Assembly (NCBI GenBank): GCA_017551425.1
Contig: JAFZLQ010000060.1
Location: 1 to 38,305 of the forward strand
Length of the DNA stretch: 38,305 nt
Reading direction: 5' to 3'
From: Bacteroidales bacterium
GTDB lineage: Bacteria; Bacteroidota; Bacteroidia; Bacteroidales; UBA932
The first letter of the stretch is position 1; the number at the start of each line of letters is the position of its first letter. A program made the position numbers and the translations under genes. Shown in pieces: positions 1-6,680 of this stretch. Under the pieces are notes generated by a model. The model ran no database searches. It had not been told where the DNA came from and was given only the letters and a program-made list of their open reading frames with translations.

Positions 1-2
1 AT

Positions 3-101
3 ATGCTCCTGTACCACCGACTTGAATTCCTCCTTCTGGTTCACCGTACAGCAGAAGAAAGTCTCCATATAATTGTAGAGTTGTATTCCGGCTTCAAACA
101 T
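3..101 (-). CDS. 5' end of an unknown gene (partial, runs off left edge)
   Basis: Thirty-three codons are visible, beginning MFEAGIQLYNYMETFFCC and reading out of the window. An in-frame TAA lies just upstream of the ATG at 101, and a Bacteroidota -7 box (TACCTTTG, 124-131) precedes it by 22 nt, so the start is plausible. There is no signal peptide or recognisable domain in this short piece. The gene is divergent from nothing nearby and is separated from the ATPase by two hairpins. I do not recognise the family. Confidence 0.4.
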   Translation of the reverse strand, partial: MFEAGIQLYNYMETFFCCTVNQKEEFKSVVQEH

Positions 102-123
102 GGCTTCGTCGAATTATCTGCTG

Positions 124-131
124 CAAAGGTA
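124..131 (-). promoter_or_regulatory. -7 box of Bacteroidota promoter for the left-edge gene
   Basis: The reverse strand reads TACCTTTG, matching the TAnnTTTG consensus, 22 nt before the ATG at 101. No clear TTTG -33 element is present at the expected distance, so the call rests on the -7 box alone. Confidence 0.4.
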
Positions 132-209
132 AGCACTTTCTTCGGAACGCTGGTTTTCTCTACGGTCTATTTTACTTTGCTGAAAAGTTTTTCTTGTAGC
201 CAATAAGAA

Positions 210-238
210 AACTCCTCCGGAGATTATCCGAAGGAGTT
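210..238 (-). terminator. Hairpin with short T tract
   Basis: AACTCCTCCGGA (210-221) pairs with TCCGAAGGAGTT (227-238) with one mismatch and a 5-nt loop. On the reverse strand the stem is followed by TTTTCTTATT, so it would terminate leftward transcription. It may back up the hairpin at 283-310. Confidence 0.4.
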
Positions 239-277
239 GACCGATTCAGCTCTCACTCAGAGACCGCTACGCACCTC

Positions 278-310
278 CAAAAATGCCTCTACAGCTATCT
301 GTAGGGGCAT
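278..310 (-). terminator. Terminator of the DUF4143 ATPase gene
   Basis: ATGCCTCTACA (283-293) pairs with TGTAGGGGCAT (300-310) with one mismatch. On the reverse strand the stem is followed by a run of T. It lies just 10 bp beyond the ATPase stop codon. Confidence 0.55.
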
Positions 311-319
311 TTGCTTTCC

Positions 320-1693
320 CTATTCGATATCTTCTTTTGCCTCAATGCAGAATACGGCATAAAGAGGGACAGATTTGATTTCATTGGCAAAACCGAAGTT
401 CTTTCCGGAAATGCGGTAAGCAAAAGGGCATTTGTACGTTTTCTTGAAATTGTTCATGCTGATTGCGTCCACCTTCTTGCCTTTCTTGACCTCTACAGGG
501 ATTACACTCATTCCATCCTGCAGGATGTATTCCACTTCCTGGGTGTTGCTATTTTTCCAGTAGCGGAGTGTAATACCGTTGGCAGAGAGGGCCTGGGCTA
601 CATAGTTCTCAGCCACCGAACCAAGGAAGGTGTTTTCAGTCTCTATGGAATTCAGCAGCATCTGGGCTGGCATTTGAGTTTTCGTGTTCAGCAGGCCAAT
701 ATCAGACATATAGATCTTGAAGTCGCTGTCATCTTCCTGGGCTGAGATAGGGATGAAACCATGTGATATCAACTTACATTTGTGTACCATTCCGGCTAGG
801 ATAAGCCACTCAATGGCTTCACCGAAAATCTTGGCAGTTCCGCCCTTTTGCGCAAGCTTATACTGGAACTTCCGGTTCTCCTTGGCCAACTGGGCAGGAA
901 TGGAGTTAAAGCAGGCTCTGATCTTGACGGAGGTCGCCGGTTTGGCGTACTTGGCCATATCAGCATTGTAACCAACCAGGATGGACTGTTGAACAGTTCT
1001 GCACTCTAAATAACTGTGGGTCTCAACGTATTTGCCAACACTTTCAGGCATACCGCCGACTATCAGGTAGCGCTGGTACAGGTCAAGTGCCAATAGATGA
1101 ACAGAAGTTGGCATTGCCTCATTTGAGTTGAAGTGGGTGCGGATATCCTGCGCCAGAACATCCATATTGATGGCCCACAGGAATTCTTCAAAGTCCATGG
1201 GGTATAGGCGCAATTCATCCACTTTACCAACCGGATAAGAGAATTCCTCTTCTTCCTGCTGTTCTTGAGCTTTTCCTGATTCATCTTCTTCATCTGGCTT
1301 GTTCCCTTGATTAACAGCCACACCCAGAAGGCTGCCTGCAGCCACAATATCATACTGGGGATAATCTTCTTGGAAATATTTCAAGGCAAGCAGCGCCCGC
1401 TTACAGTCTTGGATTTCATCCAGAATGACCAGCGTTTCATGCGGGACAATCCGCTCATTATATAGAGTTTCCAGGTAGGCGATAATTTCCAAAGGATTGA
1501 TATTGTCCTTAAGGAAGTTGCGCACATCAGGAACCAAATCAAGGCTTACCTTAATACAATTTTTATAGTGCTCGCGCCCGAATTCTTCCAGAATGTATGT
1601 CTTGCCAACCTGGCGGGCTCCTTGGAGAATAAGTGGCTTGTGATCCGGCCTGTTCTTCCAGTCAATAAGATGTTGAGTTATCTTTCTTTTCAT
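320..1693 (-). CDS. AAA-type ATPase with DUF4143 C-terminal domain
   Basis: This is a protein of about 457 aa in the AAA_14/DUF4143 family, common in Bacteroidota accessory DNA and of no settled function. The Walker A motif GARQVGKT is at residues 25-32 and Walker B is LVILDEIQD near residue 100. An acidic insertion (DEEDESGKAQEQQEEEEF) sits before the DUF4143 part. The C-terminus has VEYILQDG...VIPVEVKKGKK, the PD-(D/E)xK-like core seen in these proteins. The frame is open further upstream to a TTG at 1732, but a promoter -7 box lies on that TTG, so translation should begin at ATG 1693 (MKRKITQ) or ATG 1708. The gene is monocistronic with its own promoter and terminator. It sits next to recombinase debris, which fits a horizontally moving gene. 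Antitoxin- or defence-like roles have been suggested for the family; the sequence does not decide. Confidence 0.85.
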   Translation of the reverse strand: MKRKITQHLIDWKNRPDHKPLILQGARQVGKTYILEEFGREHYKNCIKVSLDLVPDVRNFLKDNINPLEIIAYLETLYNERIVPHETLVILDEIQDCKRALLALKYFQEDYPQYDIVAAGSLLGVAVNQGNKPDEEDESGKAQEQQEEEEFSYPVGKVDELRLYPMDFEEFLWAINMDVLAQDIRTHFNSNEAMPTSVHLLALDLYQRYLIVGGMPESVGKYVETHSYLECRTVQQSILVGYNADMAKYAKPATSVKIRACFNSIPAQLAKENRKFQYKLAQKGGTAKIFGEAIEWLILAGMVHKCKLISHGFIPISAQEDDSDFKIYMSDIGLLNTKTQMPAQMLLNSIETENTFLGSVAENYVAQALSANGITLRYWKNSNTQEVEYILQDGMSVIPVEVKKGKKVDAISMNNFKKTYKCPFAYRISGKNFGFANEIKSVPLYAVFCIEAKEDIE

Positions 1694-1719
1694 TGCAATA
1701 TGGGCCATTAATCCCAAGG

Positions 1720-1751
1720 CAAATATAATCAAAAACTATGAAATAATCAAA
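1720..1751 (-). promoter_or_regulatory. Promoter of the DUF4143 ATPase gene
   Basis: The reverse strand carries TTTG (1751-1748), a 20-nt spacer and TATATTTG (1727-1720), close to the Bacteroidota consensus TTTG-N19-TAnnTTTG. The -7 box overlaps the upstream TTG codon of the reading frame, which argues for translation starting at 1708 or 1693. Confidence 0.65.
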
Positions 1752-1766
1752 TAGTCACTGACTTTT

Positions 1767-1935
1767 TCATAGTTTTAGATTGTTTTGCCGGGGGTATTCG
1801 TACTTGTCGGTGAGTTTCTCCACCACCTCCAGGGAATCGGCCTTGACGTATTACTTGAGCATCTTGGGAGAAGAGTGGCCGGTGACCTTCATAATGTCGT
1901 ACAGGTCTCCGCCGGCATTTGCTTTTCCAAAAAAT
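1767..1935 (-). pseudogene. C-terminal remnant of a tyrosine recombinase (integrase)
   Basis: Reverse-strand translation gives GGDLYDIMKVTGHSSPKMLK, then an in-frame TAA, then YVKADSLEVVEKLTDKYEY and a normal stop at 1767. The TGHSS block and the following YVKAD are the hallmark of the C-terminal catalytic box of Bacteroidota phage-type integrases; the Tyr just after the premature stop would be the nucleophile. Nothing of the rest of the enzyme (Arg boxes, SAM-like core-binding domain) is present. It is a dead fragment, directly downstream of the AraC fragment and upstream of the ATPase promoter. Confidence 0.55.
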
Positions 1936-2424
1936 TTAAGATTCCCGATATGCCCTCGGCGACAGGCCTTTAAGCCTTGAGAAGAACTTGCTGAATGAAG
2001 GGGTGTCGGCAAAGTGGAGGCGGTCGGCTATCTGCGAGATGCTCAGCCCCGAGGTTTGCAACAGGAAGGAGGCCTCCATCAGCAGCATCTGGTTGATATA
2101 ATCGACAACGGTGCGGCCTGTGACCTGACGGACCACGCGGGAGAGATAGACGGGAGAGATATGAAGCTGGCCGGCGTAGAACGGGATGTCGTGGTGCTCT
2201 ACAAAGTAGCGGGGCAGAATACGGATGAAGCCGATGAAGATTTCCTCCACGCGCTGGGGCGTCTGGCGCTGTACGATGGCACGCTGCTGGGCGTTCTGCA
2301 GGTCGAGCAGGAAGACCTCTTCTGGAGCCAGGGTGCCGTGGAACTCATCGACAAGATCGGCACGCAGAACTGGCTGCTGCTGTCGAGGAAATGCGCCCCG
2401 GCTATGACCAGCTGATGATCCCGG
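1936..2424 (-). pseudogene. AraC-family regulator, C-terminal DNA-binding part only
   Basis: The end of the frame, from about codon GTG 2250, encodes a full AraC-type double helix-turn-helix: FYAGQLHISPVYLSRVV forms the first HTH and LSISQIADRLHFADTPSFSK the second, ending GLSPRAYRES. The frame stays open to an in-frame TGA at 2425-2427 but has no convincing ATG start. The approximately 150 residues of cupin or sensor domain expected in a 280-300 aa family member are missing. The last open codons overlap, on the other strand, a membrane-protein tail (2391-2540), so the break point is probably near 2390-2425. A short regulator started at GTG 2250 cannot be excluded, but a truncated gene is more likely. 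Confidence 0.6.
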
Positions 2425-2540
2425 TCATAAACAATGTTCCGGTGCTGATTCTGGTAATTGTCTTCGCCATCCCCGTTTCCATCCTGGCCATGCGACTTGC
2501 TGAGAAGGTAATGAAGAAACAGGCGGCATCATTGAAATAG
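2391..2540 (+). pseudogene. Short membrane segment ORF, probably the tail of a lost membrane protein
   Basis: A 49-codon frame begins MRPGYDQLMIPVINNVPVL, continues with a strongly hydrophobic stretch (LILVIVFAIPVSILA) and ends in a basic tail MRLAEKVMKKQAASLK. This is the look of a last transmembrane helix with a positive cytoplasmic end. There is no promoter, and the upstream frame turns into nonsense antisense to the AraC fragment. I cannot name the parent family. It could alternatively be a small single-pass membrane protein. Confidence 0.35.
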
Positions 2541-2710
2541 TACAGAATTAGCCGAGCCCCCAAATTGCTACGTTCCCGGCCTTGAACGTAGCAAATTGCG
2601 GAACACGGCCGGTTTTGCTACGTTTTCCGCCTTGAGCGTAGCATTTTACCGCCGAAACCTCAGTTTTGCTACGTTTGCCGCCTCGAGCGTAGCAAACCGC
2701 CGTTTTTTAC
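2541..2710. repeat. Three tandem ~50-bp inverted-repeat units
   Basis: Three imperfect palindromes of the form TTTGCTACGTT...AGCGTAGCAAA occur at about 2563-2597, 2613-2646 and 2663-2697. The GCTACG cores start at 2567, 2617 and 2668, a period of 50-51 bp. Each can form a hairpin of 10-13 bp with a loop centred on CCGCCTTGA-like sequence. There are no genes here. They lie directly upstream of the promoter of the 2727 gene. Confidence 0.7.
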
Positions 2711-2718
2711 TATCTTTG
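2711..2718 (+). promoter_or_regulatory. -7 box for the 2727 gene
   Basis: TATCTTTG matches TAnnTTTG and ends 8 nt before the ATG at 2727. No clear -33 TTTG is visible because the last hairpin repeat occupies that position. The 5' leader would be very short. Confidence 0.5.
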
Positions 2719-2726
2719 CTGGCGGT

Positions 2727-3248
2727 ATGGACAGGATTGAAAAGTATCGGGAAGACCTGACGGCGGATCTGTTGTCGGTCGCCACGGGCAACGGGCTCCT
2801 GAAGGGGAGCCTGCTGTATTCGGAAGACCTTGACGAGGCGTGGAAGCGCCTGGCCCAGTCGTTCTTCCCCGATGCCGTGCGCGAGTTCAACAGCTATCCC
2901 GAGTACTGCCTCGCCTGCGCCGGGTATCTGGGCATGGCGGTGGCCAGGCTTTGGGACGAGGACTGGGATGTCTTCAAGGACACTCCGTATTCATTCTTCC
3001 TGGGCGGCAGGGGATTCGACGATATGGACGACCATATAACCGGCAGCATCCTCAAGGATAACGGATTCAGCGTGGCCGCCATGCAGTCCTGCGCCCTGGA
3101 GGCCAACCATTTCCTCATGAAATCAGGCACCGAGGCCGGTACTGCGGAGGCCTACCGTTTCTTCCTCGTGAGCATGGAGGTGATGTACAAGCTGGGCGCC
3201 GCCATCGAACTCAAGCACCTCGGCTACGAGTTTCATAAGGTCGGCTGA
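2727..3248 (+). CDS. Conserved hypothetical protein (173 aa)
   Basis: This is a soluble, mostly helical-looking protein that starts MDRIEKYREDLTADLLSV. It has no signal peptide or transmembrane helix and is rich in aromatic residues and acids in the centre (LWDEDWDVF, GGRGFDDMDDHI). I recognise no catalytic motif. The start is fixed by the -7 box just upstream. The gene is monocistronic; its stop is only 1 bp from the stop of the convergent ABC exporter gene, so the two transcripts must overlap at their 3' ends. Three hairpin repeats precede its promoter. It resembles the unnamed small proteins conserved within Bacteroidales, but the function is unknown. Confidence 0.7.
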   Translation: MDRIEKYREDLTADLLSVATGNGLLKGSLLYSEDLDEAWKRLAQSFFPDAVREFNSYPEYCLACAGYLGMAVARLWDEDWDVFKDTPYSFFLGGRGFDDMDDHITGSILKDNGFSVAAMQSCALEANHFLMKSGTEAGTAEAYRFFLVSMEVMYKLGAAIELKHLGYEFHKVG

Positions 3249-3249
3249 G

Positions 3250-5034
3250 TTAGGCGATCGTCTTAGCTATCTTTTCTATGTTCAGGCTCCTGGCTGAGGC
3301 GTCTATGATATCCTTGTAGATGCCGCCCTTTTTGTATATCTCGTCTGGGTTGCCCGATTCTTCCACGCGGCCTTTCTGGAGGGCGTAAATCATCTCAGAA
3401 TCAATGATTTGGGAAATACTGTGCGAGATGATGATTACGGTGCGCCCGGATTTTATCGCGTCGATGGAGTTCTTGATCTGCTCGGTGGCGATGGCGTCCA
3501 GCGATGCCGTCGGCTCGTCGAGGAAAATGATTGGCGGATTCTTCAGGAACATCCTGGCAATGGCGATTCGCTGCTGCTGCCCTCCGGAGAGGTCTGAAGC
3601 CTTGTTGTCGAACTGCTTGGGCAGGGCCATGATCTGGTCGTAGATGTACGACTTCTTTGCCGCTTCCACCACATCCTCGTGAGTGGCTCCGGGCTTGCCG
3701 TACAGGATGTTCTCCTCTATGGTACCGTCGAATATGTGGTTCTTCTGGAGCACCAGGCCGATATTGTCCCGCAGGAACCTGGTGTCGTATTCCCGGAGGT
3801 CTACGCCGTCCAGCGTAATCGTCCCTCTCTGCGGCTCGTAGAACTTGTCCAGAAGGTTTACGATGGTGCTCTTGCCGGCTCCGGAAAGCCCCACCAGAGC
3901 GGTGATATGCCCGGGCTCGATCTTCATATTGACGCCGAACAACGCCTGGTTTCCGTTCGGATAGGTGAAATCGACGTCTTTCAGCTCGAAGCGCCCGTAA
4001 ATCCGTTCCGGACGGTAGCTTCCCGTGGGCTCCACGTCGCTCTCTGAATCGAGGATGTCGAAGAATCCTTCGGCATAGATGAGCGCGTCGTTGACATCGT
4101 CGAATATGCGCTGCAGCTGGGTGATAGGGGCTATGACGTTGGAGAAGAGCATCACGTGGTACATTATCTTACCGATGCTCATCCCCGGGTAGTCGATCAG
4201 CACAAGGTACGCAGTGAGGATGATGACCAGCACGGTGCCGATCTGCTTGACGAAACTCTTGATGCCGTTGAAGTAGAAGCTTACCCTGCGTGTCTTGACC
4301 TGGTTCTCCGTCACCTGGTTCTGGATGTCCAGCTGCTTGCGCGCCTCTATGCCTTCACGGTTGAAGGACTTGATGACGTTGATGGAATCGATTATGTTCT
4401 TGATACCCTGGCTCTTGGTCTCCATGTGCCGGCGCATCTCGCGCCTCCAGCCCTTGAGACGCTTGGCCTGCCTGTAGGTAATCCAGAAGTAAACTGGCAC
4501 GATGGCGAGTGCCACCAGGCCCACGTACACATTGGCGATGAACATCAGGATGAGCGCCAGCGCTGCACTAGTGAACAGCGGCAGAAGGTCGATGAAAAAG
4601 TTCTGCACCGTGCGCGACAGGCTGCTGACGCCCTGGTCGATACGGGCCTGGACCTTGCCTGTGGCGTTCTCGTCCTGGGAAAAGAATGCCATGCGGAAGG
4701 TAAGCACCTTTTCTATAACGGCCTGCGACAGGTCGCGCGAGACGAAGATGCGCATGCGTTCGCCGTAGTAGTTCTGTGCGAAGGTCACGAGGGCGCTGAC
4801 GATTTCTTTGCCCAGGAGGACGATTGAGATGACGGTGAGTATGCGCGCCGCCTGGCTCCAGCTGAAATCTGTGCCGATGAGGGCGTTGATGGCATCCACA
4901 GTGCGGTCCAGCACGATGGCGTTCACCTGCTGCATCAGCGAACCCACCAGCGTGAGTACCAGCGTAATGGCTACCAGCAGGCGGTACGGCTTGACGAACG
5001 GCCGTATGTTTTTGAAGAGCCCGAAGAGGTTCAT
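3250..5034 (-). CDS. ABC exporter, fused permease and ATPase (MsbA-like)
   Basis: This 594-aa half-transporter has an ABC-type-I exporter membrane domain (about residues 15-310, with several hydrophobic helices) followed by a nucleotide-binding domain. Walker A is GLSGAGKST (about 382-390), the signature LSGGQQQR, Walker B IIFLDEPTA, and the switch His lies in IIISHS. It should act as a homo- or heterodimer in the inner membrane, exporting a lipid, peptide or drug; the substrate cannot be read from sequence. The length is typical. The gene lies 12 nt after the phosphoesterase gene on the same strand, so the two form an operon. Its 3' end abuts the convergent 2727 gene without a terminator. 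Confidence 0.9.
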   Translation of the reverse strand: MNLFGLFKNIRPFVKPYRLLVAITLVLTLVGSLMQQVNAIVLDRTVDAINALIGTDFSWSQAARILTVISIVLLGKEIVSALVTFAQNYYGERMRIFVSRDLSQAVIEKVLTFRMAFFSQDENATGKVQARIDQGVSSLSRTVQNFFIDLLPLFTSAALALILMFIANVYVGLVALAIVPVYFWITYRQAKRLKGWRREMRRHMETKSQGIKNIIDSINVIKSFNREGIEARKQLDIQNQVTENQVKTRRVSFYFNGIKSFVKQIGTVLVIILTAYLVLIDYPGMSIGKIMYHVMLFSNVIAPITQLQRIFDDVNDALIYAEGFFDILDSESDVEPTGSYRPERIYGRFELKDVDFTYPNGNQALFGVNMKIEPGHITALVGLSGAGKSTIVNLLDKFYEPQRGTITLDGVDLREYDTRFLRDNIGLVLQKNHIFDGTIEENILYGKPGATHEDVVEAAKKSYIYDQIMALPKQFDNKASDLSGGQQQRIAIARMFLKNPPIIFLDEPTASLDAIATEQIKNSIDAIKSGRTVIIISHSISQIIDSEMIYALQKGRVEESGNPDEIYKKGGIYKDIIDASARSLNIEKIAKTIA

Positions 5035-5046
5035 GGTTGTGTCTTA

Positions 5047-5814
5047 TCAATTGCTGACTGCCTGGGGCTGGCGCAGCTCCAGGTAGTCGACGGAGAATCC
5101 GTTTTTATCGACTTTGATGAAATTGAACCCCGATGTCCCGGGGCCGAGCGGCGTGCCCACCGGTCCGGCGGTGAAGAAGCTGATGCCTTCGTACGTGCAG
5201 CTGTAGCACCGGTGGCAATGGCCGCTGAAGACGGCGTCCACGCCAGCATCACGCAGCAGGTTGATGTATGCCTCGCGCCTGGCGGCAGGGAAGTTGAAGT
5301 AGTCCTCCGGCTCGTCGATGCTTTCCCGGATGATGGGGCAGTGCAGGAAGACGAAGATGTGGCGCGCGCCGCGGGCCCGTCGCAGCTCGTCCTTCAGCCA
5401 TTCGAGCTGGGAGGCCTCCGCGACGGCATCGTCGTCCTTAATGCAGTTAGAATCTATGCCGATGAAGACGCAGCCCCGCTTGCGTACGGCAAAACGTATG
5501 TGGCCGCGGGGGTCGTGGTTGCCCTGGACCTCCCATACGGGCGCGTCGAGCCCGGCCCTCCGCAGTCGGTAGATGGAGTCCTGCATCGCGCTGCCGGCGT
5601 CGTTCACCAGGTCGCCCGTAATGAACACCATGTCAGGCTTGAGCGCGTTTGCCTGCAGCACCGCCAGCCGCATCAGCGAATCCGTCACCCCGCACACCGG
5701 CGACGGATCAAGAAACCCTATCTGCGGATCGCTCATCTGCACGAAGCTCAGATCCCTGCTGCAGGCCGTCGCCATTATGGCGAAACCCGCCAGTATTGCC
5801 AATAGTCTTCTCAT
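5047..5814 (-). CDS. Calcineurin-like metallophosphoesterase lipoprotein (CPPED1-like)
   Basis: The 255-aa protein begins with a lipoprotein signal peptide ending MATAC (Cys18), so it is probably anchored in the envelope. Metallophosphoesterase motifs follow in order: SDPQ (residues 28-31), GDLVND, GNHD, a lone His in FLHCP, and GHCH. The first motif, normally DxH, is DPQ here. That His-to-Gln change is the pattern of the CPPED1/CSTP1 subgroup (SDPQFG-like), not damage. The likely activity is phosphomonoesterase or phosphodiesterase; the substrate is unknown. It is the first gene of a two-gene operon with the ABC exporter. Confidence 0.85.
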   Translation of the reverse strand: MRRLLAILAGFAIMATACSRDLSFVQMSDPQIGFLDPSPVCGVTDSLMRLAVLQANALKPDMVFITGDLVNDAGSAMQDSIYRLRRAGLDAPVWEVQGNHDPRGHIRFAVRKRGCVFIGIDSNCIKDDDAVAEASQLEWLKDELRRARGARHIFVFLHCPIIRESIDEPEDYFNFPAARREAYINLLRDAGVDAVFSGHCHRCYSCTYEGISFFTAGPVGTPLGPGTSGFNFIKVDKNGFSVDYLELRQPQAVSN

Positions 5815-5906
5815 AACAATCGTAAATATACAAAAGAATCGTATATTTCTTTAAGATTCAGCAAAATCTGCATTTGGTTGTTGCGGGAGGGGCTTTCTTT
5901 TTTTGT

Positions 5907-5914
5907 TATATTTG
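5907..5914 (+). promoter_or_regulatory. -7 box for pncA
   Basis: TATATTTG matches TAnnTTTG exactly and ends only 4 nt before the ATG at 5919. TTG at 5881-5883 is the nearest -33 candidate, at a longer than usual spacing of 23 nt. The transcript would be leaderless or nearly so. Confidence 0.6.
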
Positions 5915-5918
5915 CGTC

Positions 5919-6452
5919 ATGAGAAAGATACTTGTCGCAGTAGATCTGCAGAACGATTTCATCGACGGATCCCTCACCGTTCCCGGCGCAGCGGACGTCA
6001 TTCCGGTCATCAACGCCGCCAAGCACGATTACGACCTTGTCTATTTCACCGTTGACTGGCATTCCGCGGGCCATTGCTCATTCCGCGAGCAGGGAGGCCC
6101 CTGGCCGGTGCACTGCGTCCACCACACCCACGGCGCGGCAATCCCCGACTGCATGCTGGAGGGCCTGCCCGAGGGCCGTATGCGCTTTGTGCTTAAAGGC
6201 CAGAAGGTCGAGCAGTACGGCGCCTTCGCCGACGTCACACCCTCCACGCAGGACTACTTCGCCCCCTGCGACGAGGTGACTGTCTGCGGCATCGCCTCAG
6301 AGTACTGCGTCTTCGAGACCGTCAAGAACATCCACGCCATAGCCAAGGAAGTTGGATTCAAGCTCCGCGTCTGGCTGGAGGGAACCGCCAAGTTCGACAA
6401 CTACGACGCCCTTCTCAGTTTCAGCAAAGAAAACGGTATAGAGATAGTCTAG
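5919..6452 (+). CDS. pncA: Nicotinamidase
   Basis: This cysteine hydrolase of the isochorismatase superfamily (177 aa) deamidates nicotinamide to nicotinate in NAD salvage. The catalytic Asp is D9 in VDLQNDF, the catalytic Cys is in GIASEYCVFETV, and the Lys is in FVLKGQ. The metal site DWHSAGHCSF and the PWPVHCVHHTHGA block are both characteristic of PncA and separate it from other isochorismatases. The frame is open upstream to 5874, but the -7 box lies inside that extension, so translation starts at 5919 (MRKILVAVD). The gene is monocistronic, and an inverted-repeat element lies downstream. Confidence 0.92.
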   Translation: MRKILVAVDLQNDFIDGSLTVPGAADVIPVINAAKHDYDLVYFTVDWHSAGHCSFREQGGPWPVHCVHHTHGAAIPDCMLEGLPEGRMRFVLKGQKVEQYGAFADVTPSTQDYFAPCDEVTVCGIASEYCVFETVKNIHAIAKEVGFKLRVWLEGTAKFDNYDALLSFSKENGIEIV

Positions 6453-6483
6453 CCGTTGTTTTTCAATTACGCGCTTGTTTGTC

Positions 6484-6679
6484 GGTGCGGGGACTCTCTC
6501 CCGTACCCCTCCGCTACGCTTCGCCCCTCCAGCCTATGGCTGTAGGACTATTATCCCCCTGCACCCCCAAGGGACTGGTGGGCGTTCCCCCCAGACCCCC
6601 TGCCTTAATAAAGTAGCTGTTCAATTTCCATTAATAGTCACGGGTGACCAAAGGGTACGGGAGAGAGTCCCCGCCCCGG
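6484..6679. repeat. Intergenic element bounded by a 22-bp perfect inverted repeat
   Basis: Positions 6487-6508 (GCGGGGACTCTCTCCC...) are the exact reverse complement of 6653-6674. The ~145 bp between them carries smaller hairpins (CAGCC/GGCTG near 6530-6545; GTCAC/GTGAC near 6638-6649) and C-rich text such as CCGCTACGCTTCGCCCCTCC. No gene is visible. The element fills the gap between the convergent genes pncA and the MBOAT gene and ends directly at the MBOAT stop codon. It could be a MITE-like element or a large bidirectional terminator structure. Confidence 0.7.
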
Positions 6680-6680
6680 C

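Noticed and set aside
2562..2697. CRISPR-like array
   Set aside because: Only three units, each a palindrome with no constant repeat plus variable spacer layout, and no cas genes nearby.
5047..5814. Inactive phosphoesterase because the first motif lacks His
   Set aside because: DPQ in place of DxH is characteristic of the CPPED1-like subgroup and all other metal ligands are present.
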